The translations under genes were made by a program, and so were the position numbers. Positions 1-11,291 of a DNA stretch of 64,000 bases are shown piece after piece. This DNA is from DASWJZ01 sp963805325. Lineage in GTDB: Bacteria > Pseudomonadota > Alphaproteobacteria > Rhizobiales > Afifellaceae. How positions within the stretch are numbered: the first letter of the stretch is position 1; every line of letters begins with the position of its first letter. The notes below the pieces were generated by a model. It was not told the origin of the DNA and ran no database searches. It saw nothing but the letters and a program-made list of their open reading frames with translations. The stretch covers positions 186,001 to 250,000 of the forward strand of contig CAWDTS010000009.1 of assembly GCA_963805325.1 (NCBI GenBank), written 5' to 3'.

Positions 1-75
1 GCATTTCGGGGACGAACGCGCGTCCTACCGTCGCCCCCCTCCCGCGGGGAACCCTCGGAAAGCTCGCCCCGCCGC

Positions 76-1077
76 CTATTCGGCGGCTTCTACCCGTCGT
101 GGCGTCGCGGCAATTCGCACGCGTTTCCCGGCGCGCCGCTGCCGGTAGCGCATGAACTGCTGATCCGCGAGCACGCCGATCAGGATGACGCCCCCGATCA
201 CCGCGAAGTTCAGCGAGCTCGGGATGCCGAGGAGGTTCACGAGGTTTTGCAGCACCTGCAGGAGGATCGTGCCGAGCACCACGCCGAGCACGGATCCTTC
301 CCCGCCGCGCAGCGAGCAGCCGCCGAGCACCGCCGCGGCGATCGCGTAAAGCTCGTAGAAGTTTCCATGCGAGGCAGGAGAGATTGAGCGCGTGTACATC
401 GCGATGAAGATCGCGGCGAGCGCGGTCAAAGCGATACACATGACGTAGGCGGCAACGATGACCTTCTGCGTCGGGATGCCGGAATAGCGCGCCGCCTCCT
501 CGTTCTTGCCGACCGCGAAGAGATATCGGCCGAACACGGTCTTGTGGAGGACGATCCCCATGACGATAGCGATGATGATGAAGGCGATCAGACTGTGCGC
601 AACGCCGCCGGTGCGCCCTGACGTGAGCCACTCGAGCGCGGGAAAGTTCTGCCCGAAGGCAAAACCGGCGGTCGCATCCTTGGTATAGAATCGCGCGACG
701 CCGCGGTAGATCAGAAGCCCGCAGAGCGTGACGACGAACGGCTGCATGCGCATCTTCGTCACCAGGAAGCCGTGGACACCGCCCATGATTATGCCGATGC
801 CGATGACGATCGGCACGGCGAGGCCCCACGGTACGCCGAGGTTCCCGATGAGGTCGACGAAGACCACGCCGAGCAGCGCGATCACCGATCCGACCGAGAG
901 CTCGATGCCGCCAGTAATGATGACAAACGCCTCGGCGATCGAGAAGAGACCGAAGAGGCCGATCAGGTTGCCGGTATTCGACAGGTTGATCGGCGAGAGG
1001 AAGCGAGGGTTGATGATCGCGACGGCGGCGCCGACGACAATGATCAGAACGAGGAGGCCGAAATCTTTCTTGAACAT
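76..1077 (-). CDS. Sugar ABC transporter permease (RbsC/AraH type)
   Basis: This is the inner-membrane permease of a ribose-type (CUT2) sugar importer. The protein is strongly hydrophobic throughout, of about 333 residues, which is the usual length for the RbsC family, and carries the family-typical segment ITGGIELSVGS and the glycine-rich AAAVLGGCSLRGGEGSVLG region. A TTG codon at 1089 overlaps the stop of the upstream ATPase gene, but I prefer the ATG at 1077 because it starts directly at FKKDFGLL, where family members begin, and a GGAG lies just before it. It is the last gene of a three-gene operon (binding protein, ATPase, permease). The substrate cannot be read from the sequence; ribose, another pentose or a polyol are all possible. 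Confidence 0.9.
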   Translation of the reverse strand: MFKKDFGLLVLIIVVGAAVAIINPRFLSPINLSNTGNLIGLFGLFSIAEAFVIITGGIELSVGSVIALLGVVFVDLIGNLGVPWGLAVPIVIGIGIIMGGVHGFLVTKMRMQPFVVTLCGLLIYRGVARFYTKDATAGFAFGQNFPALEWLTSGRTGGVAHSLIAFIIIAIVMGIVLHKTVFGRYLFAVGKNEEAARYSGIPTQKVIVAAYVMCIALTALAAIFIAMYTRSISPASHGNFYELYAIAAAVLGGCSLRGGEGSVLGVVLGTILLQVLQNLVNLLGIPSSLNFAVIGGVILIGVLADQQFMRYRQRRAGKRVRIAATPRRVEAAE

Positions 1078-1085
1078 CGCTCCGC

Positions 1086-2591
<1,506 letters not shown>

Positions 2592-2701
2592 GGACCGCCC
2601 CCTTCCGGTCACCGACGGCAGAAAAGCGTCAGCATTTGCGCCACGCTTTGATCGCCGGCGCAAGATATCTCGCGCCGGCGATCGTGAGCATCAGGATGGC
2701 G

Positions 2702-3652
2702 TCAGCCGGCGATGCGCGCCTTCAGCTCGCTCTCGAAGGCGTCGACGTTGTCCTTGGTGATCACCTGACCGGGGATGATGATGAGCCCATCGGCCGGGAT
2801 GCCGGACTTGTCGCCCTTCAGGTAGGCGGCCATCAGGTTCATGCCCATATGGCCCCACTCATAGGGGTTCTGCACGACGGTGCCGACGATCGTGCCTTCG
2901 CGCACGCCGCCGAGCGTGATCGGGTCTTCGTCGAAGCCGATGACCTTGATCTTGCCGAGCTGTCCGGATTCCTTCAGCACCTCGTAGATGCGCGGGGTAT
3001 TGTAGGAGTAGATGCCGACCAGGCAATCGATGTCCGGATTGGCGGCAAGCACGTCCTCGACATTGCGCTTGGCGCGCGTCTGGTCGATGTCGTCGCCGCG
3101 CACGTCGATCAGATCGACGCCGGAGCCGGCGATAGCCGTCTTGATGCCCTCGATGCGCTCACGCGCATTGTCGGCGCCCGGCAGCCCGACGAAGCCCACG
3201 CATTTGCCGCCGTTCGGCAGCGCGCCCTTCATCAGTTCGCCGGCATTCTTGCCGAGCTCGACGTTCGACGAGCCGATATAGGCGACGCGCTTCGATTGCG
3301 GGGCGTCGCTGTCGGTGGTGAAGAGCACGACCTGGTCGGCGACGCGGTTCAGCGCTTCGGTCGAGGTCTTCGGGTCGACGGCGCTCACCATGATCGCCTT
3401 CACGCCCGCCGCCACGAGATCGTCCATCAGCCGCTGCTGGATGGCCGCGGCCGCCTGCTCGGGATACTTGAGCTCCATGATGGTGTCGGGGTTCTCTTCC
3501 TGCGCCTTCTTGACGCCGGCTTCCGCGATCTTCCAGAAGTCCGAAGCGCCGTTCACGACGAAGGCCAGTTCCGGCTTGTCCTGCGCCTGCGCGAAACCGC
3601 CGGCCGCCAGCGACAACGCCAAAGCAAGTCCGAGACGATTGATCGTCCTCAT
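2702..3652 (-). CDS. Sugar ABC transporter periplasmic substrate-binding protein
   Basis: This is a periplasmic binding protein of the ribose/galactose type (Peripla_BP_4), 316 residues. It has a clear signal peptide: a basic start MRTINR, a hydrophobic core LALALSLAAGG and a cleavage site near AQAQ. The mature domain begins ELAFVVNGASDFWK, the usual first strand and ligand loop of the family. The start ATG follows a strong GGGAGGAATGC ribosome site. It is the first gene of the operon and is read from a promoter that overlaps two LacI-type operator-like sites. No regulator of that family is encoded nearby, so the inducer and ligand are unknown. Confidence 0.92.
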   Translation of the reverse strand: MRTINRLGLALALSLAAGGFAQAQDKPELAFVVNGASDFWKIAEAGVKKAQEENPDTIMELKYPEQAAAAIQQRLMDDLVAAGVKAIMVSAVDPKTSTEALNRVADQVVLFTTDSDAPQSKRVAYIGSSNVELGKNAGELMKGALPNGGKCVGFVGLPGADNARERIEGIKTAIAGSGVDLIDVRGDDIDQTRAKRNVEDVLAANPDIDCLVGIYSYNTPRIYEVLKESGQLGKIKVIGFDEDPITLGGVREGTIVGTVVQNPYEWGHMGMNLMAAYLKGDKSGIPADGLIIIPGQVITKDNVDAFESELKARIAG

Positions 3653-3703
3653 GCATTCCTCCCTTGTGCGACGGTCTTCTTCGGGGCTTGTCGATACGCC
3701 GCC

Positions 3704-3747
3704 GCAACGTTGCCTGAGTACCCAATTTTTGGTTGTCCGGCAACGTT
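3704..3747 (-). promoter_or_regulatory. Promoter of the sugar ABC operon with two LacI-type operator-like sites
   Basis: Read on the minus strand, a TTGCCG -35 (3743-3738) and TACTCA -10 (3720-3715) are separated by exactly 17 bases. The perfect 10-bp palindrome GCAACGTTGC lies at 3704-3713, just past the -10, and a second copy of its core, GCAACGTT, lies at 3740-3747 over the -35. The centres are 36 bp apart. An AACGTT core with outer G and C bases is typical of operators bound by LacI-family repressors (PurR and CcpA relatives), which commonly control ribose-type importers. The assignment to this family is inference; the repeats and the spacing are directly visible. Confidence 0.5.
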
Positions 3748-3939
3748 TTTCCGGGTCTCGACTTAATTCGCAAAGCGGCGCAAGCGCAGCGCGTCGGTCA
3801 AGCTAGCCTCGACATAGCCTCCGACGAACTCGGCTTGGCACCGGCGATCGCTTCGTGGATGTTCTTTTCGGTGGTGGCAACCGTCGTACCATTTGCGATA
3901 CAACCCGGGCCTTGCCAGACAGCGGGAGTCAGTTCGTTC

Positions 3940-6900
3940 CTAGTCCGTGGCGGCCCAGCGCTCTCCCGCCCTTTTTCCTTGCACAATTCGACCTACAATC
4001 TTCTTCTCCCCAAGGGAGTAGGCCCCGCCGGCGACGGTAGACCGAAGGCCTAGCATCCTTCGCACTACAGCAGAAAAAGCCACATGCCGGCCGCAGGGCG
4101 AAAGCAGCGCTGCCTCGGTTTGGCACTTTCCTCCCCTTAGCGCCTTCGACACAGCCGCGTTCAATGCTTCCCACCCGGCACTTTCATCCGCGTTTCGACG
4201 TGTTCCATCGAGCATTTCGACTAGGGGCCGAAGGCGCGGCGGCCCTTCGCCGTCTGTGAACTCCGCGCGGATCGTCAGACCCGTTAGGGCGCATGTCCGG
4301 AGATCGCCCGGATGGGACTCCCGCCCGCTCCAGAAGCACTTACGCCCCTCGCTGGGCATACAGTATTCCCCCCCTGCGGAACGCAGTGCCACCTCCTCCA
4401 GAACTCGAGCGCCGGATACGCTACTAGTCACAAACAGACGCTTCAGCGCGCGTTTACTCGTTGAAGCACAGCGTTCTAGTTCCGATGGTAACACCCGTTC
4501 GTTGGTGACTTCGCAAGTCTGCAAGATTCCGGGACGTACAACCTTGCCGCTTGCTTCACACCGTTCCGCTTCCACTCGAGCGATCGACTGACCGGTTTCA
4601 TCGCAATCGATGAATTCTTGACGGTGTCCTACCCGGCCCGAAACGGAGGAACGCATTGCCTCATCCGCCCGAAATGGCCTCCCAGAAAACTTGCTGACAT
4701 GGAGTTCGGTCTTCAAGACCTCAGCACCTGTGAAGGCACATTGTCCAAAATGCTCGGGCTCAGCGCGCTCGCCGCTGAGCGATGACTTCTTGAGAAGCGC
4801 CCTCGTAACTAACTCGCCTGTAACGGCCGATCGCTCTGCCTCGTCCTTCAGGATGTGCTTGCCGCTAAGTGCGCACGTGATCCCGAACTCTGTCAGAGCG
4901 AGGCGGCCACTTGCCTCTGACTGCATCAGAAGGTGGCGCAAGACCTCATCGCCAGTTATTTCGCACTTGGCCAGACATCCTTGGGGCACCTTCCGGCCCG
5001 ACTTGGCACAGACCCCCATCGTGGGCGCATAAACAAGCTGCTCAAGAAGGGGAACGACCGTCACGGTGTCCTCATAGCCCGGCTCGCCATCGAAGGCATA
5101 GCGCGCGCGGACCTCTACCTCGCGGTGAATGGTTCCTCGGAGTCCTGCAAGTGTCATCGAAAGACGCGGAGTGAAGTCGTCCTGGAGCTTTCTCCGCTTC
5201 CGTTCGTCATCAGCTGCTGCCATGATCTCCTGATCTCGCCGATCCAAATAGAACCGAGAGAATTCCGAGATCGCCTCATCTCGAGCAGCGACACCCGCAA
5301 GCTCCTGTAGGTCGATACCGACACTCGCAGGTTCGTTGACTACTCGTTCCAGGCGCTCCAATGCGGTACACCCGTGAGCATTGCAGTGATCGGCTGGGGC
5401 GCACGGCACATCCACCAGCCGCTCATAGCTATCGTGCGCGACTGTCGCACGCACCCTAACGAGAGCACCCCCGTCGAATGCACGGCTGCAGCTAACGGCC
5501 TCAACTGACTTGGGATTCGCGCCAAACCCTTCGATCCACGTACGGACAATCCGCTCGCTCGTCTGAACTGGATCGTGGTCAAGGTCATCGACTTGGTGAA
5601 TGCCAGTGGCGATGACTCGGCTCACAAGGCGCTGAAAGGCGGCCGAGCCCGGAGCGTAAAAAGTGCTTCGGAGATTGCCGGCCGGGTGTTCTTCAAGGCG
5701 TATGTATTCCTGCCCGCCGTTCTCTTCGGCCAGAAAGAGATCGGGTGGCGTCGGAGTCACCTGCACTCCAAGCATCTTCAACGCGGAGAGTGCGAACTCT
5801 CTCGGCGGCATTGAGCGGGCTACGGGTGGCAGTGTCGGGGCGCGAGGGCCTACGTATTCGGTCCCTTCCATGCTACCGAGCATCTCATTGATATTGGCCT
5901 CTTCGCGCTGCAATTCAGCTTTGGCGTTCTCTATGCTCAGAGCCGCCAGCTCTGCATCCTTTTTGACATCCTTGCCGGCGAGGGCTGCGAGAACGAGCGA
6001 AAGGATTTGGTCCTCGAACGTCGCGCTCACGTCGTCTTCGCCGTCTCCTATATCAGAACCCTGAAGCAACGCCTCCAGGTCCCCGATGGCGTGAGCCGCC
6101 ATTTGCAGCTTCTCCATCAATCGCCCGACAATGTACTCCTCGAATGTCCCTCGCAGCGTGATATTGAAGATGCTTACATGACCATGTCTTGACGTGAGAC
6201 GCTGGACGCGTCCGATGCGCTGCTCAACAATCATGGGATTCCAAGGCAGGTCGAAGTTCACCAACACATTGGCGACCTGTAGGTTCACACCCTCGGAGCC
6301 GGCTTCGGTCGATACTATTACCCGAAGTTCAGGAGGCTCCTTCTGGAACCGGCCTATCGTCTCCTGGTTTCTGTCCCCCTAAGTCACCGTTGATGATACC
6401 AACGGGAATACCCTGTTCCTCTAGGAAAGCTTGAATCGTCGTTTGCGTCTCGCGGCGTACTGTAAAGACTACTAAACGCCACTGATCGGAGTTCTCTCTC
6501 CTGAGCTGCTCAACCAAATGGGCGAGCCCGCGCAGCTTGGCGCTCAGCGGCATGGTTTCGACGATCGCCTTCACTGTCTCCGCCAGCTCAGCCGGCACCG
6601 TACCATTGCGGGCCATATTTTGCAGCTGGGCTGACAGAGCATGTGGGCTGCTCGTCAACGCTTGGAGAATGCCTATTTGCGCTAAGCGATTGAGTTTCTG
6701 TATTGGCTCGGCGATTGCTCGTATCAGTTCGAGTTCAGCGGGCGTAGGATCGACTTGGTGCATCTGCACGACACGTTCGGGGAAATACAGCTTGGCGTCA
6801 CCCCGACGTACGCGAGACATATACCCGTAGACAAGCGATCGAAATTCCTCCCGAGCCTCAGGCTTTAACTGCCTCGCTTGCTCTCGATTATCCCCGATGA

Positions 6901-7639
6901 ACCGACGGGCGAACATGCCCGGGTTTCCGAGTGGGTTCTGATGGCCGCGGGCAACCGTCAGCAAATCAACGAGCGAATAAATGTCCCATAGGCGGTTCTG
7001 GATCGGCGTCGCCGTCAGCATCAGTACGAAACGAAACCGCCGATCCTCAAGTGCCTTCTGAAACACCTTCGCGACCCTTGGCGGCTGCGGCGTGCCATAA
7101 AGGTTCCGCAGTTTGTGCGCCTCGTCGAGGATCAGCATTTGGAAGCGGTCCTCGGGTATCTTCTCAAGATGAATTCGGGCCGACGCATACGTCGTGATCA
7201 CCGCACCGGGGCCTTCCGGGTCAGCTCCCAAAAGGTCACGCCCGATCGCGATCTCCGCCGAAATGTCAAACTTTTGAGAGAGCTCGGCCTTCCACTGTGG
7301 GCCTAGCAACTTCGGGCAGACGATTAGAATTCTTGAGACCCGCGCCCGCGCGATCAACTCGCTAACTATCAAACCAGCGCTGATCGTCTTCCCCAGCCCG
7401 ACATCGTCCGCCAGCAACGTGACCGGCAGACGTCGGCAGAACGTAATGAGATTTGTGACCTGATGATGGAACGGCGTCAGCCGATCCCGCCATCTGGGAC
7501 TGGACCTGAAATCGTCAGAGCTTTCAAGGACGATGGGGTCCGTCAAGTCCCATTCCAACCCCGCCCGGAAGACGCGGTACTCCTCGGCCGAATTTGCTCG
7601 CCGAAAAATCTCGGTCCGGACTTCGATAGCAGCGTCCAT
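3940..7639 (-). CDS. SNF2/HepA-like DEAD-box helicase with C-terminal 15-residue repeats (frameshifted)
   Basis: After correcting one surplus G in a run of five (6375-6379) the gene encodes about 1232 residues. The N-terminal helicase lobe has motif I DDVGLGKT (about residue 78), motif II DEAH (about 172) and motif III LTATPIQN; the second lobe, beyond the frameshift, has STEAGSEGVNLQ and motif VI QRIGRVQR. This is the HepA/RapA-like SNF2 family of dsDNA translocases. A middle region has charged helices and a few Cys/His. Residues about 877-1130 consist of a 15-residue repeat array (separate entry). I chose the ATG at 7639; the frame stays open to 7927, but that part overlaps the divergent PBP gene. 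The gene stands alone and its base composition is lower in GC: 29 of 60 G+C at 5881-5940 and 29 of 60 at 6661-6720, against 43 of 60 at 8041-8100 in the next gene. Transfer and a role in defence are plausible but unproven. Confidence 0.8.
4249..5010 (-). repeat. Tandem 15-residue protein repeats inside the SNF2-like helicase
   Basis: Seventeen units follow each other with a period of exactly 15 residues, except one unit of 14 near the end. The unit starts with Cys or Ser, then two residues, then Ser or Thr, then usually Gly: C/S-x-x-S/T-G, followed by a small or hydrophobic residue three positions on and a charged tail. Two non-adjacent examples are CEITGDEVLRHLLMQ and CAFTGAEVLKTELHV. Ten units begin with Cys and seven with Ser. 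Two late units have lost the Gly. The pattern looks like zinc knuckles in which the second Cys has become Ser/Thr, but I know no named family with this unit. At the DNA level the copies have diverged, so this is not a recent expansion. Confidence 0.85.
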
Positions 7640-7881
7640 GCGGAATACCGCGGAGCCCCCTCGCAAGCGTCTTACCTCAACCGTAGGATGACCGGAAACG
7701 GCGGTCGTGAGCAAGATTTTCAAAGGAGGCGACAGCAAATAGGAATGCGGTCTCGCCCCCCCTTCACCCCGCCTCAACACCCATCCGCCACACTTCACCG
7801 CGAATCGCACCCGCGGCTTTTCCTTGCGCTGCGGGAAGGATTGACCGAATCTGCCGCTTGGGGGAAGGAGGGCGGGAATAG

Positions 7882-10086
7882 GTGGCCTGGATGAACGACC
7901 CCTTCTCGGGCGGCGGAGAGCGCACAAATTGGCGCCAGCGCCTTCTCGGCGTCGATTCGTGGATCAATTCCACAATCCACGAATCCGGCCATGGCCTGCT
8001 CGAAGGCTACGAGCGCCTGTGCAACTTCATGCACCGCTTCCGCGCCGACGGCCTGCGCCGCTGGTTCTTCGAGTTCGCCTCGGAGGGCTATTCCCTCGGC
8101 GTGCTCGGCGCGCTGGTGCTCCTCGCCTTCGCCATCCCCGCCTTCGACGAGATCCATAGCGACTGGCGCCAGCAGGCGGATTTCGCCGTCACCTTCCTCG
8201 ACCGCTACGGCAACGTCATCGGAAAGCGCGGCATCCTGCAGGACGACACGATCGAGCTTGAGGACCTGCCCGACAATCTGGTCAAAGCCGTCATCGCCAC
8301 CGAGGACCGCCGCTTCTTCCAGCATTTCGGCATCGACGTCATGGGCACCTTCCGCGCGATGGTGACCAACGCGCGCGCCGGCGGCGTCGTGCAGGGCGGC
8401 TCGTCGATCACCCAGCAGCTTGCGAAAAACCTCTTCCTCTCCAACGAGCGCACGCTGCAGCGCAAGATCAAGGAGGCCTATCTGGCGCTCTGGCTGGAGG
8501 CCAACCTCTCCAAGCGCGAGATCCTGAAGCTCTATCTCGACCGCGCCTATATGGGCGGCGGCACCTTCGGCGTCGGCGCCGCGGCGGATTTCTATTTCGG
8601 CAAGAAGGTGCAGGACCTCGACCTTGCCGAGTGCGCCATGCTGGCCGGCCTGTTCAAGGCGCCGACCAAATACGCCCCGCACATCAACCTTCCCGCCGCC
8701 CGCGCCCGCGCCAACGAGGTGCTGACCAACATGGTGCAGGCCGGGTTCATGACCGAGGGCCAGGTGATCGGCGCGCGCCGCCATCCGGCGACGGCGGTGG
8801 AGCGCTCGCAGATCGCCTCCGCCGACTATTTCCTCGACTGGGCCTTCGACCAGGTGAAGGCGCATGTCGACGGCAAGGACAAGGTGCTGATTGCCCGCAC
8901 CACTCTCGACATGCGGTTGCAGAAGGCGGCGGAAGCGTCGCTTGAATCGACGCTGCGCGAATCCGGCGACCAGTACAACGTGCATCAGGGGGCGCTCGTC
9001 TCGATGGAGCCGGACGACGGGGCGATCCGCGCCATGGTCGGCGGGCGCGATTACGGCGTCTCCACCTTCAACCGCGCGGTCAACGCGCTGCGCCAGCCGG
9101 GCTCCTCCTTCAAGCCCTACGTCTACGCGACGGCGCTTGAGAGCGGCCAGTTTACGCCGGACACGATGGTGCTCGACGGCCCGATCGCGATCGGCAACTG
9201 GGCGCCGCAGAATTACGGGCGCTCCTACAAAGGGTGGCTAACGCTCCGCAACGCGCTCAGGCAGTCGCTGAACACGGTTGCAGTGCGGCTTTCGGTTGCA
9301 ACAGGCCGCCAGCCGATCGCCGATCTCGCAGCGAAAATGGGGGTTTCCACCCCCCTCCGCGTCACCCGCTCCATGGCGCTGGGGTCTTCTGAGCTCACGG
9401 TGCTCGATCAGGCGACCGGCTATTCCGTCTTTGCCAACGGTGGTTATCGCATCTACCCGCGTGGCTTGGTCGACATCAGGACGCCGTCCGGCAAGGTGGT
9501 CTACGACGCGCTCGCCAATCCACGGCCGAAAGAGCGCGTCCTGAAGGAATCGACCGTGCTTGGCATGATCGACATGATGCACACGGTGGTGGAGAGCGGC
9601 ACCGGCCGGCGAGCCCGCCTCCCCGGCATCAATGTCGCGGGAAAGACCGGAACCACCAATGCCTACCGCGACGCCTGGTTCGTCGGCTACACCGGCAACT
9701 TCTCGACCGCGGTGTGGCTCGGAAATGACAACTACCAGCCGACCAACCGGCTGACCGGCGGCGTCCTGCCGGCGGCGACCTGGGCGAAATACATGCGCGT
9801 CGCCATGGCCTACGAAACGCCTATACCGTTACCGGGCCTGCCGCCGCCGCCCGATGCGGGCGAGAAGCTGGTCGCCGATGCGGGCGATGGGCAGAGCCTC
9901 CTCGATCCCGGCGCCTCGGGTCGGCTGAGCACTGCGACGTCCGCCACGCTCGGGAAGATCGAAGAGCGCTTCAAGAAGGCAGCCGAAGCGCCAAAGCGTG
10001 AAGCGGCGCTCGAGCCAAGCCTGACTCCGGGGGAGACGCCTGTCCGCCAGGCCGCGCTCGGCGAAGGCGAGCCGGCCAATCCGTAG
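7882..10086 (+). CDS. Penicillin-binding protein 1A family, bifunctional transglycosylase/transpeptidase
   Basis: This class A penicillin-binding protein polymerises and cross-links peptidoglycan at the outer face of the inner membrane. One membrane helix lies at about residues 72-88 (GVLGALVLLAFAIPAF). The glycosyltransferase domain follows with ATEDRRFFQHFG (catalytic Glu about 141) and GGSSITQQLAKN. The transpeptidase domain carries SxxK as SSFK (Ser about 408), SxN as SLN, and KTGTTN. The tail after KTG is rich in Pro, Ala and Glu. The first start codon is GTG at 7882, with an ATG nine bases on at 7891; either is possible. Length of about 734 residues fits the family. The gene is divergent from the SNF2-like helicase and followed six bases later by a DUF1214-type gene. 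Confidence 0.92.
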   Translation: MAWMNDPFSGGGERTNWRQRLLGVDSWINSTIHESGHGLLEGYERLCNFMHRFRADGLRRWFFEFASEGYSLGVLGALVLLAFAIPAFDEIHSDWRQQADFAVTFLDRYGNVIGKRGILQDDTIELEDLPDNLVKAVIATEDRRFFQHFGIDVMGTFRAMVTNARAGGVVQGGSSITQQLAKNLFLSNERTLQRKIKEAYLALWLEANLSKREILKLYLDRAYMGGGTFGVGAAADFYFGKKVQDLDLAECAMLAGLFKAPTKYAPHINLPAARARANEVLTNMVQAGFMTEGQVIGARRHPATAVERSQIASADYFLDWAFDQVKAHVDGKDKVLIARTTLDMRLQKAAEASLESTLRESGDQYNVHQGALVSMEPDDGAIRAMVGGRDYGVSTFNRAVNALRQPGSSFKPYVYATALESGQFTPDTMVLDGPIAIGNWAPQNYGRSYKGWLTLRNALRQSLNTVAVRLSVATGRQPIADLAAKMGVSTPLRVTRSMALGSSELTVLDQATGYSVFANGGYRIYPRGLVDIRTPSGKVVYDALANPRPKERVLKESTVLGMIDMMHTVVESGTGRRARLPGINVAGKTGTTNAYRDAWFVGYTGNFSTAVWLGNDNYQPTNRLTGGVLPAATWAKYMRVAMAYETPIPLPGLPPPPDAGEKLVADAGDGQSLLDPGASGRLSTATSATLGKIEERFKKAAEAPKREAALEPSLTPGETPVRQAALGEGEPANP

Positions 10087-10092
10087 GCGCGC

Positions 10093-10668
10093 GTGAAGGC
10101 GGTCACCGTTTTTCTGGCTGGGGTCGCAGGCGCGGTCGTGCTTGGACTATGGAGCGCGTGGCTTGCCGTGCGCTCGCCTGCGCCGATCGACACGATCGAG
10201 CTCGGCGCCTGGCAGGCCTGGCCGAATGCCGGCACCGACGAAGCAGACCCCTACTCGCGCGCACGGCTTGCCCGGACCGGTGAGATTCCGCTCGGCTCCG
10301 GCGAAGGCCTGACGCTGCTCGCGTTGACCGACGATGCCGGTGAGCCCCTGACCCAATCCTGCGATTATAGAATCGTCGGACAGACGCCGCCGGCGCGGCT
10401 TTGGACGGTTGCGCTCGAGGATCCGGACGGGCGCGTCGTCGACGGCGTCGGCGGTACCGCCGCGCTCGGCAGCGATACGCTGCTTCGCGAGCCGGACGGC
10501 TCGTTCGAGATCGTGCTTTCCCCCGCGCCGCAGACCGGCAACTGGATATCGACCAAGGACGCAGAGCGCTTCCGTGTCGTGGTTCGGCTCTACGATACGA
10601 CGGCGCGCACCGGGACCGAACTCACGACGCTTTTCATGCCACACATCTCGCGAGGCCACTGCACATGA
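10093..10668 (+). CDS. DUF1214 domain-containing envelope protein
   Basis: The product is a 191-residue protein with one N-terminal hydrophobic segment (VFLAGVAGAVVLGLWSAWLAV) that acts as signal anchor, followed by a periplasmic domain of the DUF1214 type (LWTVALEDPDG, NWISTKDAERFRVVVRLYD). The start is GTG, six bases after the stop of the PBP1A gene, so it is likely in the same transcript. In rhizobia a DUF1214 gene is usually paired with a DUF1254-like gene, and the same pairing is seen here with an ATGA overlap at 10665-10668. No biochemical function is established for the family; the neighbours hint at cell envelope work. Confidence 0.8.
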   Translation: MKAVTVFLAGVAGAVVLGLWSAWLAVRSPAPIDTIELGAWQAWPNAGTDEADPYSRARLARTGEIPLGSGEGLTLLALTDDAGEPLTQSCDYRIVGQTPPARLWTVALEDPDGRVVDGVGGTAALGSDTLLREPDGSFEIVLSPAPQTGNWISTKDAERFRVVVRLYDTTARTGTELTTLFMPHISRGHCT

Positions 10669-11291
10669 GCGGGCTCGCGTTGCCACAGGGGTGGTATCTG
10701 CCGCGCATCCGCTTCGGCGGTATCATTGCGTTCGTGACGGGCGTTCTGCTCCTGGCCGGCGCGATTCACATCTGCACCATCCTGCTCGTGCCGGTCTTCG
10801 CGAAGGAGGACGGCTGGTCGCGGCTCGTTCCCTATGCCGGCGACGATCAGTTCACCGAGATACCGGACTCCGGCACATCCGGCGCCGACGGCGTCGCGGG
10901 CCTCGATCCGCTTTTCGTAAACGGCGCCTGCCACATTCGGCTTGGCGATGCGCCGGCCGGCATCACTGTCGACGCGAGCGATCGCTTCTGGTCGGTAGCC
11001 CTTTATGATCCGAAGGGCGTGATCATCTTCAGCCTGAACGACCGGACGGCGGTCGAAGGCAAGCTCGACATGATCGTCGTCAACGCCGAGCAGAATGCCG
11101 AGCTCAAGAAATCGCCGACTGTCGAGATCGAGGAGACGATCGTGGCGGAGAGCCCGTCCGACGATCTGATTGCGCTGCTCCGGCTGTTCGCGCCGACGCG
11201 CACCGCGCGCGAGGACGCACGCAAGACCCTTGCCGAGGCGGAATGCCTTCCCGCCCCCTCGGTTCTGTCGCACACCGCGTCAGGCGGATAG
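10665..11291 (+). CDS. DUF1254-like membrane-anchored envelope protein
   Basis: This 208-residue protein starts at an ATG overlapping the stop of the preceding DUF1214 gene (ATGA), so the two are translationally coupled. It has one strong membrane helix near residues 17-40 (GGIIAFVTGVLLLAGAIHICTI) followed by a periplasmic domain containing GACHIRLGDAP and DRFWSVALYDPKG. The latter motif echoes LWTVALEDPDG of its partner, so the two domains are related. The assignment to DUF1254 rests on this pairing and the motif. The 3' end overlaps the convergent small gene at 11280 by 12 bp. Function unknown. Confidence 0.72.
   Translation: MSGLALPQGWYLPRIRFGGIIAFVTGVLLLAGAIHICTILLVPVFAKEDGWSRLVPYAGDDQFTEIPDSGTSGADGVAGLDPLFVNGACHIRLGDAPAGITVDASDRFWSVALYDPKGVIIFSLNDRTAVEGKLDMIVVNAEQNAELKKSPTVEIEETIVAESPSDDLIALLRLFAPTRTAREDARKTLAEAECLPAPSVLSHTASGG

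Noticed and set aside
71..87. GCCGCC/GGCGGC hairpin at the stop codon of the sugar permease gene as terminator
   Set aside because: The stem is only six bases, overlaps the coding end and is not followed by T residues on the minus strand.
3748..3939. Short open frames between the sugar-binding protein gene and the helicase gene
   Set aside because: They lack ribosome sites and protein-like composition; the stretch is best seen as non-coding upstream DNA.
6375..6379. Programmed frameshift in the helicase at the G run
   Set aside because: There is no slippery-plus-stop arrangement, and the same kind of surplus base occurs in eight other sites with unrelated contexts, so a common technical cause is more likely.
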